Assembly: GCF_954871325.1 (NCBI RefSeq)
Contig: NC_088775.1
Coordinates: 40,215,561-40,279,560 of the forward strand
DNA from: Gordionus sp. m RMFG-2023
Lineage: Eukaryota; Nematomorpha; Gordioida; Chordodea; Parachordodidae
Direction of reading: 5' to 3'
Length of the DNA: 64,000 nucleotides
Both the position numbers and the translations under genes were made by a program. Under the pieces are notes generated by a model. It searched no databases. It was not told the origin of the DNA and saw only the letters and a list, made by a program, of their open reading frames with translations. The first letter of the stretch is position 1. Every line of letters starts with the position of its first letter. This document shows positions 23,953 through 34,245 of the stretch, in pieces.

Positions 23953-26900
23953 TTTCCCTCTCTTTTTTTTTCTTCTTTCCTCATTTTCTTATCTTCACTT
24001 ACAGTCATTCGTTTCTCAATAGCTCCATTAGTCATTTGCACGTATATCTTTAGATTGTTTGTTTGACCATCTGATTATCGTTTGTTGAATCGATTATCGA
24101 ACATCATGAAACATCGTTGGTTGCACGTCGTTGGTTGAACATTGCTTGTTGAAATGCTGTTTGTATTGATCATCCCATTTCTCTTTCAAAATTATATATA
24201 TATATTTTTTTTTACAAAATTTTTTTTTATTTATAACAATCATTTTCTATGTCGTAGTCATATTCTCGCTTTTTTGATATTGAATTTTCGAATTTTGTTG
24301 AACTTGAACTTGTTTTTTTTGAACTTGAACTTGTTCACTTCTTCCCCCTCTAAAAAATTTTTCAGTATTATCTATCGATGCTCTCTTCTTTATTTGATCC
24401 AAATGTCTCCTAATAATATGATGTCCATTGTCTATTCTGTACGTTAAGTTTCCTTCTTTTTGTATCACCATTTTGTCCCAAATATTTTCTTTAAACGTTT
24501 TATACCAAATTTTCTCTCCTACATCTATATCTCTATTGTCCGATATTTTCCTCTTAAATATATTCTTCCATTGGTTTGATTAAATCCCATTTAGTCCTCA
24601 TTGTTCTTGAAAACATCAATTTGCTAGGTATCATCTTTGTTGTATCATTAGGCGTGTTTCTGTAATTGAACAAAAATTTTTCCAACGCAATGTCCACATC
24701 GATTTTCTTGTTGTTTTCCATGTTTCTTTTCATGCTCATTTTCATCGTTCTTACCAAGCGTTCACATTGCCCATTTGATTGATGATGATGCGGTGCTATG
24801 AGTATGTGATTTATTCCACGATCTTCACAAAATTTTTTAAATAAATGGCTGGTAAAATTAGTACCATTGTCCGTAACTATTTTGTATGGTATTCCAAATA
24901 AACTAACGATTCTCATTAATTCTTTTTTCGTAGATTCAGTTGTTAAGTTTTTCATCCGTGTTATTATTGGAAATTTGCTATATGCATCAATAAATACCAT
25001 AAAGTTGTCATTTTCAATATTTGCAAAGTCTATATGCACTCTTTCAAAAAACATAGTTGCTTCCTCCCATGTGTTTTGTATGTTATGTGGGTTATCAGCG
25101 TATTTATTGCATGTATCACAATTTTTCACTTCTTGATCTATTTCTGTGTTTATACCAGGCCACCACAAGTAATCTCTTGCTAACAATTTCGTTTTGCCTG
25201 CTCCTAGATGTCCCTTGTGTGATTCACGTAAGATCTCCTTTCTCATGTTCATCGGTATTATTATTCTGTTCTCCTTAAAAAGACAATCTTTCACCAAGCT
25301 TAATTCTATCTCCATATTTTTGTATGTTTTATTTTTAATCGGGTTGTTTTTCCTAATATCATCAATTATTTCCATTAATTCTTCATCCATATTTGTTTCT
25401 TTAACTATTCTATTGAAGTTTATTGGGATTTCCCATAATTTGTCATCAATTTTTTCATCTTCTATATTCTTTATCGCATTTTCTGTATTTGTCAATGGTA
25501 ATTTTGATAAACAATCTGGCACCAAGTTCTGTTTCCCCGGTCTATATATTATTGTGTAATCATAAGCTCCCATTGCTAAATTCCACTTTTGTAAACGCAT
25601 TGATATTGAAGTATTCTCTTTGAGTGTTTTTGAAAACAAATATATTGGCGGTTTGTGATCTGTTACTATCAATTTTGTCCCAATCAAATATTCTTGAAAT
25701 TTTTTCATAGCATATGTTATAGATAGAGCCTCTCTTTCAATGTTCGTATAATTTTTTTCGGCTTTTAATAAAGTTCTCGACGCCAATGCTATAGGTTTTT
25801 CTTTACCATCACCTTTAATGTGAAATAATATGGCACCTAATCCTTTTTTCGAAGCGTCAGTAGCAATTCCTATAGGCAATTCGGGATTGTAAAAATTTAA
25901 AGTTGGCGGACTACTAATCAATGTTTTCAAATCATCAAAACTCTTCTGATATACATCTTCCCATATCCACTTCTCTTTGTTTACAATCTTGTACAGCGGG
26001 TCTGCTAAGTCTGCTAAGTCTGCAAAGTTACACAAAAATTTTCTGTAATAACTGGCCATGCCTAAAAATGTTGCTAACTCCTCTTTTGTTGTTGGTTTCG
26101 ACATGTTTGTAATGGCTTTGATTTTGTCTTCATTTGGATGTATGCCTTTTTTATCTATATCATGTCCCAAAGATCTTATCTCCTTCCTCATAAACATACT
26201 CTTGTTGAAGTTTGGTGTCAATCCATATTTTGTTATTTTGTCAAAAACTTTTTTATGTTGTTCAGATGTATTGTATCATTTTTAATTTAGTGGAAGGCAA
26301 CGGGAGAACTCTTTGTTCATTTTCAAATTTAATTTTATTATATATATCTATATACAAAATTCTTGTCATTATATACATTTTTTATAATAGCGTATTTACA
26401 TGTTAACAAAGTACATTTGTCCTTTACAATTTCATTTTTCGTTACCGATTTTTTCTTATCTTTTATTACAGTGACCTTTTAAACTAAAAAATATAATATT
26501 CAATTTTGGTCATATTTAATATATTTAACAATCATCATCACCAGTTATCAATAAATCATCTATGTAAAATATGACATCTTTCATATCTCAGAAAATTTTA
26601 TCCATGGTGCATTGAAAAATTGGTGATGACGTTTTTAAACCAAAAGGTAATCTCGTGAATCTATAATAACCCTTGTGCGTTGATATTGTAAGCAAATCTC
26701 TAGATTCTTTATGTATTGGTATTTAAAGAAACGCGTTTTTGAAGTCAATTTTCGTAAATTTTTTTCCTTTCGATAATTTTGAAATTAAATCATTAATACG
26801 TGGTATCGGATATTTAAAGCCCTCTAATACAGGGTTTATCGTATTTTTAAAATCAGCACATAGTCTCAATGACCCATCACTTTTATAAACTGGAGTGAGT

Positions 26901-28450
26901 GGACTTGCCTATCGTACTTCATCTACCGGTTCTATTATCTTGTCATCAATCCATTTTTGTAATTCTTTTGTTATTAAATCAAGTCTTTTATATGGAACGC
27001 GTCTTGGTGGTATAATTTTTATTTTAGCATCTTGTTTCAAATGTAATTTAACATCACTACGATATATAGGTTTTTTATTAATTTTTGAATTGCATTCTTT
27101 TATTAATTTTTCTATCGTATCATTATCACTTTCCTCGATTAGATTCACAAATTTATTAAGTATGTTTCCAAAAACTTTTATCGACGTTCTTCCCAGAAGT
27201 GCATTCTTGTCACTTTCGACTACATACGCATCTAGGTTTTGAGTTTTGTCTTCATATCTCACTTTTATTTGAACGATTCCTAGCACCTTAATTCTTTTCC
27301 CTTCATAGCCAGTCAGTTTCGTGTCCGATTTATTCAAGACTTTGATTCCTAACTTTCTAGCAATATTAATCGGCAATATCGAAAATCACGACACGGTATC
27401 GATCTGCATGTCTATCGGTATATCGTTAAGGTATATCGTAACTTTGTAAGCATCATTTGCCTTGTCATCATCTTCCATATTATTCACATCAACGTTAAAT
27501 AAATTGTGTTTCTTTTTATCATTATTATCCTCTTTTATTTCTTCTATATCGACGGTATTTATATTATTCGAATATCTGGATAGATTATTATTATTGTCTC
27601 TATATATGTTGTTGTATGACTGATTATTGTTTCGATTATTATTGTATCTTGGTATGTATCTTGATTCGTTTTGATGTCTATAATATCTATAATTATTTTC
27701 ATTATATTTATAATTATCATCATTATTATATCTATAGTTATTGTAGTTGTTATTATAATTATTTTTATTGTTAAATCTTATAAAATTATTATACGGTCTT
27801 GTCCCATTATACCCCCTATTATTATCATAAACTCTAGGATTATAATTATTCCGATAACCTAGTTCATAATTATTTGCATGTCTCGAATTAAAATTGTTTT
27901 GATATCGAGGATTAAAATTGTTTTGAAAACGAGGATTGAAATTATTCTCTTGATAATTATTTCTTTGATAACTGTCGTATCTAGGCCTCCATTGATTTCT
28001 ATGAACGTAATACGTTTGTGCATCCACCCCTCTATTTCTATCATCGTATTTTATCATTCTTCTATCCGTATCAGCTGATTGTCTTTCTGCATTTCTATTT
28101 GTTTTATTTCGGTTGTGTCTCCCTCTATTTTTATATTATCAATTTTATTAATTATTTTGTCATAAGCTTCTTCATCCTCAATCACCTTTCCTATTTTTAT
28201 TATCTCAAGAATATCTAAACTTTCTACATGTGAAATTTTCTAACGTATATCTTTATTGGTTGAAAATATTTTTATTCTCTCTATAGCTCTACTATAATTA
28301 CTAAATTTGCATTTATTACTTAACAAACATAATCTTGGTAAATATATCAGATTCGAGATGATCAATAAATTGCATGTCAGCTTTCTGATCTGATAATGCC
28401 TCAGTGAATTTGGTAAAAACAGAGTGTATTTACAGAAGTGAGTCAGCACA
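23569..28450 (-). mobile_element. Ty3/gypsy LTR retrotransposon fossil (copy 3), minus strand, nested in hAT
   Basis: One LTR recognised at 23569-23952. On the minus strand it begins TGTTAATATATAAA after the purine tract GAGGGAAA, and it is related to the LTR of copy 1. Parts on the minus strand: gag with an Asn/Tyr-rich stretch (about 28440-27390), aspartic protease region (about 27376-26910), RT (about 26900-26230), RNase H (GIATDASKKGLGAILF and TDHKP, about 25870-25640) and integrase (HH...CDTCNKY zinc region near 25180-25110, then VHIDFAN, VTDNGTNF and SNGQCERL down to 24554). RNase H and integrase share one 555-codon frame. It has a handful of breaks and the second LTR was not recognised. 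It is younger than the hAT it sits in. Confidence 0.85.
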
Positions 28451-28456
28451 ATGTTG

Positions 28457-28735
28457 GTTGCGATATGTTCCTAATACCCGCCATCGATAGAATTTTAAAA
28501 TTTTATAAACCTTTAAAAAATATTTCTTAAATAGTCCTAACATTTTGAAAATTTTTTTCAACAATGAATGGCAGAGGTATATTTAGGAATGATTTCACAT
28601 GTAGAATGTGAGTTGCAATCAGAAGAATCTTAACAAAGATTCACAAAATTATGCTGCAGATGTGTCCATCTTTACAGTTAAAAATTGACAATAAATTTTA
28701 TGGCGCCATTGCTAAAACTTAATTATATTTTATTT
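28457..28735 (+). pseudogene. hAT transposase fragment, middle region, + strand
   Basis: Reads LRYVPN, then AIDRILKFYKPLKKYFLN. It is the same transposase segment as the minus-strand copy at about 29500-29210, with a short deletion, so the two form an inverted repeat about 0.5 kb apart. Confidence 0.75.
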
Positions 28736-28885
28736 GAGATTTAAATAATAGAACTAAATGTTTACCGTCGTTATTGAGATTATAAAATTCCTGGCATGAC
28801 ATATTATACATTATTTAACCATTAGCTCGTTCTCTAATGTTGTTAAATGCGATTTCTCTCCTTTTTCCAGGCAGTCCTCTTCAGG

Positions 28886-29990
28886 CTAAAAATGCGCTCG
28901 GATGAGGCATAAGAATGAGGTAAGGAGAAGTATTGGCGAATCATAAAAAATGGAGAGAATTACAATCTCTTCAAACAAGACATCAATGTCTTTCGGTATT
29001 TTTAATATATTTATTAAATTATAAAAACCATCAATTGATGGTTTCTGTTCCAATGTCATAATATTTATACAATTGTAAATAGAGTTATTAAAATCAAATT
29101 TTGATTGTAAATATTCTAAAATTGTCTTAATAAAAATATCTGCTTCATTTAAAAATGTATTAATTAGAGTATTATTTGAACATTTTAATAATAATATTTT
29201 TAGCAATAGCGCCATAAAATTTATATCAATTTTTAACTATAGAGATGAACAGAGCTGTAGCATGATTTTGTAAATCATTTTTAATAAAGAATATTCTGAT
29301 TGCAACTGAATATTAACTGCATGCAGTAGATTTCCTACATGTGAAACGAATCCCAAATATGCTTCTGCCATTTCATACTCGAAAAAATTTTTAAAAATTT
29401 TAGGACAGCCTTTAAAATCTTTATTTAAGAAGTATTTTTTTAAGGGTTTGTAAAATTTTAAAATTCTATCGATGGCAGGTAATGACAACCACCTGATAGG
29501 TATATATCGCAACAACTCACACCATTCAAAGTCAGACCACTTCACCAACTCTTTTAATTCATTAACTCCTTTAGTTGAACTAAATTCGTTAAAACATTTC
29601 ATCACAATTATTTCGACATCCATAGATAGTACATTAATTGCCTTCTTGCAAGAATTATGTAGTATATATGGCATATACAGCCAATTGGTATTAATTCATT
29701 TGTGCTGCCTCAATTCGCTAACTTTAGTTTTTGCCAAAATTTACAGAGGCATTATCAGCCCAGAAAGCTGGCATGCAAATTATTGATAACCCTGAAACAA
29801 CTATATTTACCAATATGTGGCTAGCTATATTGTTGGATTTTTCACTATCCGAGGAAAAAATTAATTTTAACAGTTTTATTGAAATGTTCTTATTCTTGTT
29901 GAAATTGCGAAGGATCGAGGGAAATGTTTTATTATTTTCCTTATTAGATCACATTTTAATGATATATATAGAGCTCTGTGAATGTTGAAC
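28886..29990 (-). pseudogene. ZNF862-type hAT transposase fragment, minus strand
   Basis: The minus strand reads PYILHNSCKKAINVL, SMDVEIIVMKCFNEF, CELLRYIPIRWLSL, AIDRILKFYKPLKKYFL, CPKIFKNFF and LLHAVNIQLQSEY (29674-29237). It then continues in another frame with FLNEADIFIKTILEYLQSKF (29215-28886). R.RWLSL.PAI.RIL is the conserved hAT core that precedes the insertion domain. Upstream (29990-29675) only scattered pieces are readable. The dimerisation end was not recognised. Broken by shifts and stops. Confidence 0.8.
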
Positions 29991-30409
29991 TACATAATAG
30001 ATGTATACGATTTCCGCAAATATAGTTTCATTTTGAGAATATTTTTGTATTGCAATCGATGTTGATATACTCCCCTGTACTGACTAATATGAATGAAATA
30101 ATGTTGATTTATTATTGGATAAAAATAAAACAGGATAGAAAGAAATTTACAAACTAGACATGTTTTTCGAATAAATATTTAAAATTTATTTTAAAAATAT
30201 AAAAATAATAATCAATGTCTCAAAATTATTATTTACATATTAAAAACGTTAAAATACTTTTTTAAAAAATTGTGGGAGAAATAAAAAAATTGCGGTAGAT
30301 TTTTGCGGGAGATTTCCAATTGCGGTAGTTTTGCGGGAAAGAGATATCTGCGTGTAAACTAAAAAATTTGCAGGAGTCTCCCGCTGATGGGGGGAGAATG
30401 GTAACCCTG

Positions 30410-33361
30410 TTCATACTTAAAGGTGTGCTATTGTCTATTTCTCTTATTAGTATTAGTTTTTGTTTATTGACTAGGAAAACTGATTGATGGAATAGTAAGT
30501 ACTAATCTGGAATTTCATATGGTATGAGCTCACCCAAAAATATTTGTTTGTTTCGCATGTTGCCAATCGTGGCAATTTTATCCTATTTTGTCTAAAAACT
30601 ATTTACCAAACGAATTGAAGAATCAATGTAATAAATTTCAATTATTAAGTTCCAGATTAAATGCTTCTAGAAATTTGGTTTGTTTTACGTTTTAATGGGT
30701 GAAATAGATTTTATTTCTCTTATAGTACGGTTACCTTTTTGTGTGTGAAAAAAATGACTGAAGAATTAATAAATATTAGCGCAAACCAGCTATTTTCCAT
30801 TCTATCAATAATGCCAAATTAGGCAATTTTTCTTATTTTGCTAATAAACTTTTTCTTTATACTGTCTATTAAACGAATTAAATTATAATTAATACTGAAC
30901 ATCGATAAAATTTTCGGAATAAATTATTTCAGTCGCTTAAATCATAGATTTGCCAAAATTTTTTTACTAATAGTTTTTTCCTTTTACGAGCTACTATATA
31001 CTCGTTTAAATACTCAATTGGTACTAATAAAGCAAGAAATATTGAATAATATACAATTAGTTCGTAGAACTATTCAGCCGCAAATTTAACGGCGCTGATA
31101 TTAAAATATATAAATCTTGTCTATTCCTAAGTTGAAGCATATAAAGAAATTACTCAGAATTATCAAACTATTATGGTAATTATAGATATAAATAGCTTAA
31201 ACCTTTGATTTTGAAGGATACGATCAAGTTAGAATATTTTGAAAGAATTAAATAAAAATGTAAATATAAGCCTAAAAAAATATGTAAAGATTTATTTTTA
31301 ATTCTACATTCAAATGCTGGCTCAGAAATTAGTTTAATGAATATGATTAGGCGAAAAAATCCTACTTCGGTCTCATTTGATTTATTAGAGGCCGAATTAA
31401 TGGTAAAGCAGAATTTTGACATGAATTGCCAAGAGTTAAAATTTATTTCATATATAATAAACTTTTAAATAAAATAAATTCCTTCCGATAAATATGTAGA
31501 TTTGGATATAATTTTTATATATTTTGATTTAATAAATATGGATAATATTCAATTTAAATTTATAAATTATAATTTTAAAAATATTATTCACCAATATTTA
31601 TATATAAAAGAATTGCAGTTGTCGCGCTTTCCCCCTTTTTATCCTTTTAGTCTAAAAATCCCACCTCACTCTTAGAATATGGGAGGTATGGCCGGGCCTA
31701 AAAATTTTTGCAATTTACAAATTGAGAAAATTGAATATGACATTTATTTAATATAATTAAAATATAGCCACTTTTTATAATTATTTTTTATTATCCTTCA
31801 TTTATATACTATTCTCAAAATTTAGAAAATGTTTTTAACAAACCAACCCCCCCCCCCTCTCACCCTTGTCGTGATAAAATATGTAAGAGTTGTTGTAAAT
31901 GTTAGATTTAATTTGCATAAAGAATTCTTTTGGATTTTGTTGTACTTTATATTTAATTTGCATAAGGAATTCTTTTGGATTTATTATTATAACGCGTGAT
32001 AAAAATATTATATTTGAATAGTTATGAATATTAGTTATAAGAAGATTGTAAAGAGTATAAAAAGGCCAATTTTTACCATACAAAACATCTTTCATAATTA
32101 TTAACTTTTTTGTATTTTATTTTTTATTTTTATTTTTATTAATCTTTTTTATTATTTTTACTTTAATAATTTTGTTAATTTGTTGAATAAAGGATGAAAT
32201 TGATTTCATCATTTCGTGATTCCTAATTATTATTAATTTCTTTATATATATATATATATATTTGTTTTCTTTTTTTATTTTAGGTCTCAAAAGCCTTACT
32301 TTAAACATTCCTAATTATTATTAATTTCTTTTTATATTTAGGTTTTGATTCACAATGACAAATCGCCTCATTGTGACAATGGTGTTGGAGAGAGGAGGCA
32401 ACAGGACCATTACAACTTTCAGTCTAATGCCAACCTCATTGTGACAAGGGTAAATAAATAAACACTCCATTTGCCCTGGTTTCCCGATATTGGAATATCT
32501 TTATTTTCTTGATTTGGAACATTTTCTATCTATTTTCGAAAAATCCTGATTTTTTTTATTCCATTTTATTAGAAAAAATGAGTAAAAGTGCTTATAATTT
32601 GAGTAGAAGCGTTTAGCTGTATTTTCATAAAAACGCTGTGATTTAAATTGAACTGGTATTATTTTAAAAAATCATGAAAACTATTTTACGTTTTTTAATT
32701 TTTATATTGTTTTAGTTAGACTTGTGAAATGAGCAAAAATAAAAAACTAAAATAACTGAAGATCTAATGATTTATTTCCATAATTTATTCTTCATAAATA
32801 TTACAAATTTATGTAATCCAATAGAATATTTTCAATTTTTTTTTTTGATTAATCATAACTTTGCAGTTATTTCTATTTATGCGAAATGAAGAAAAAGGAG
32901 AGGTCAAAATATTCAAATTTTATATCAGAAAGTTATATCGATGTGCATTATCTAAAAATTGTAATTAGGAGGCATTAATTATCAGTAAAATCTTCTATAA
33001 TTTTTAAAAATAATCTGAGAAAATCAATAAAAAATTCTTAGCTTTTAATATATTTTTTTATCTAGATTGGAAAATACGTATTTCATTTACTTTAAATGAC
33101 ATAAAGCACACTTTAAAATTTTATGTGGGGGGGGGGGAACTTATTCTGGTAAAAACTTAACCCAAAATGTCCCCTCCATACTTACAACCATGAGTGAGTG
33201 AGACCAGAAAGACTAATATATTTTCTATTACATCAGATAGAGGTTACATGCTTATTAAAAACAATAAGTAATAAAATATTCTTAAAACATTCGCGTTTAT
33301 GATTTAAAAAACTTCGGTTGGTAAATTGATATTGAATATATCAATTTCACTTAAAATGAAT
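30410..33361. other. AT-rich remainder of the MULE-like element; short direct repeat and TATA-like site
   Basis: No gene recognised over ~2.9 kb. Observable items: a 45 bp direct duplication of ATTTAATTTGCATAA..GAATTCTTTTGGATTT (31906-31950 and 31951-31995); TATAAAAA at 32056-32063 followed by GGCC; a poly-C run near 31847-31857; a poly-G run near 33126-33136; and two CCTCATTGTGACAA repeats (about 32366 and 32428). The TATA-like site with no downstream gene may be a decayed LTR or chance. Confidence 0.4.
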
Positions 33362-33746
33362 TCATTTTCGCGGTCATGCGCTCGCTATAATAATTTCGCG
33401 CAAATACATTCGCGGTAGAAAATTCACTATAAATGGTTCGCGATTAAAGTTTCGCTAAAATGTATTCGCTCTAAAGTATTCGCGGTTTAGGTTTCGCGGA
33501 AATAAATTCGCTATAACGAGTTCGCGATCAAAGTTTCGCTAGAATGTATTCGCTATAAAGTATTCGCGGTTAAGGTTTCGCGAAAATAAATTCGCGATAA
33601 TAAGTTCGCGATATTATAAATGTTTCGCGGAAAAAAATTCCCGGATTTGGTTTCGCGATATTACCTTCGCTATAAAATTCCATCGCGATAAAAGTTTCGC
33701 GAAAAAGTGTTTCGCGATAAAAGTTTTGCTGAATTGACCTGATACG
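33362..33746. repeat. Right terminal array of the MULE-like element
   Basis: Inverted relative to 17577-18330. Units of TTCGCGATA, TTCGCGGTTAAGG and TTCGCTATAA recur about every 14-17 bases. The outermost part ends GAATTGACCTGATACG. Confidence 0.9.
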
Positions 33747-34180
33747 AATATAAAAGCATGGTAATAATTTATTCCAAGCAAGTATAAGAAATTTATTAAT
33801 AAAAAGTAAGTAGACTAGTTGATATTCCTCTATTATATAGAATTATTACAAAATACTAGGTAAAATTCTACTTTTACAGACATATTTGACAGTTAGAGAA
33901 TATATTAGAGTTAATAATTTAACAAATTTTACTAATCAATGCTATTGATTATAAATATAGCAACAATTTGCATTCAATTATTTAACGCCATCTATTTATT
34001 TATTGTTAAATGATATTTATTATAATTATTATACTTTATAGAAATCAATTTACAAATAAAAAGCGATTATTTAAAATATAAATATTATATTCATTATAAT
34101 AATAAGATATTATTACATTATTAGTAAAATAATTTAATAAAATAAAATAACATAGATTAATTATACATTAATATAAATTT
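33747..34180. mobile_element. Right remnant of the hAT that hosts the 16 kb element
   Basis: Resumes AATATAAAAGCATGGTAAT and carries the ~200 bp family module (33784-33992) ending TTTAACGCCATCTATTTA. Its terminal repeat was not found; the sequence beyond about 34000 has diverged. The right boundary is approximate. Confidence 0.7.
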
Positions 34181-34245
34181 AGCGCTAACATTATAATAAT
34201 ATGCAACAAAATGGCCAAAGTCTATACTATGCATAGGATGTTCAA

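Larger units (their letters stand above)
22798..30409. mobile_element. hAT element with CAGGGTTGCCA ends, carrying a nested gypsy fossil
   Basis: Left TIR CAGGGTTGCCA at 22798; right end read inward CAGGGTTACCA, ending at 30409. The 8 bp duplication TTCATACT is exact (22790-22797 and 30410-30417). Both subterminal zones repeat GCGGGAGA / GCGGTAGA words (22830-22890 and 30268-30380). Contents: fragments of ZNF862-type hAT transposase on both strands (+ at 23378-23515 and about 28457-28735; - at 29990 down to 28886) and a gypsy fossil at 23569 to about 28450. The exact duplication implies a relatively recent insertion. Confidence 0.9.
17577..33746. mobile_element. 16.2 kb MULE-like element with palindromic-array inverted ends
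   Basis: Inverted ends: the left reads GGTTCCATGTCAATTCAGCG; the right read inward is CGTATCAGGTCAATTCAGC. The outermost ~100 bases match well, then both continue as diverging arrays of TCGCGA palindromes. Target duplication AATATAAA (17569-17576 and 33747-33754) is exact. The uninterrupted target occurs in a sister hAT copy at about 40980, which confirms that these two ends belong to one insertion. Cargo: a FLYWCH-MULE transposase (19639-21211), a hAT MITE, a 7.6 kb hAT with a gypsy inside it, and AT-rich DNA. Without the nested elements it would be about 8 kb. Known MULEs often have long TIRs and 8-11 bp duplications, which fits. Confidence 0.8.

Noticed and set aside
24867-26406. Several + strand frames of 60-120 codons
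   Set aside because: Shadows of the long minus-strand RNase H/integrase frame.
27671-28078. Ile-rich + strand frames
   Set aside because: Antisense of the Asn/Tyr-rich gag region of the gypsy fossil.
17577-33746. Polinton/Maverick
   Set aside because: Size and long inverted ends would fit, but no DNA polymerase B, packaging ATPase, protease or capsid gene is seen, the integrase present belongs to a nested gypsy fossil, and the duplication is 8 bp rather than 6 bp.
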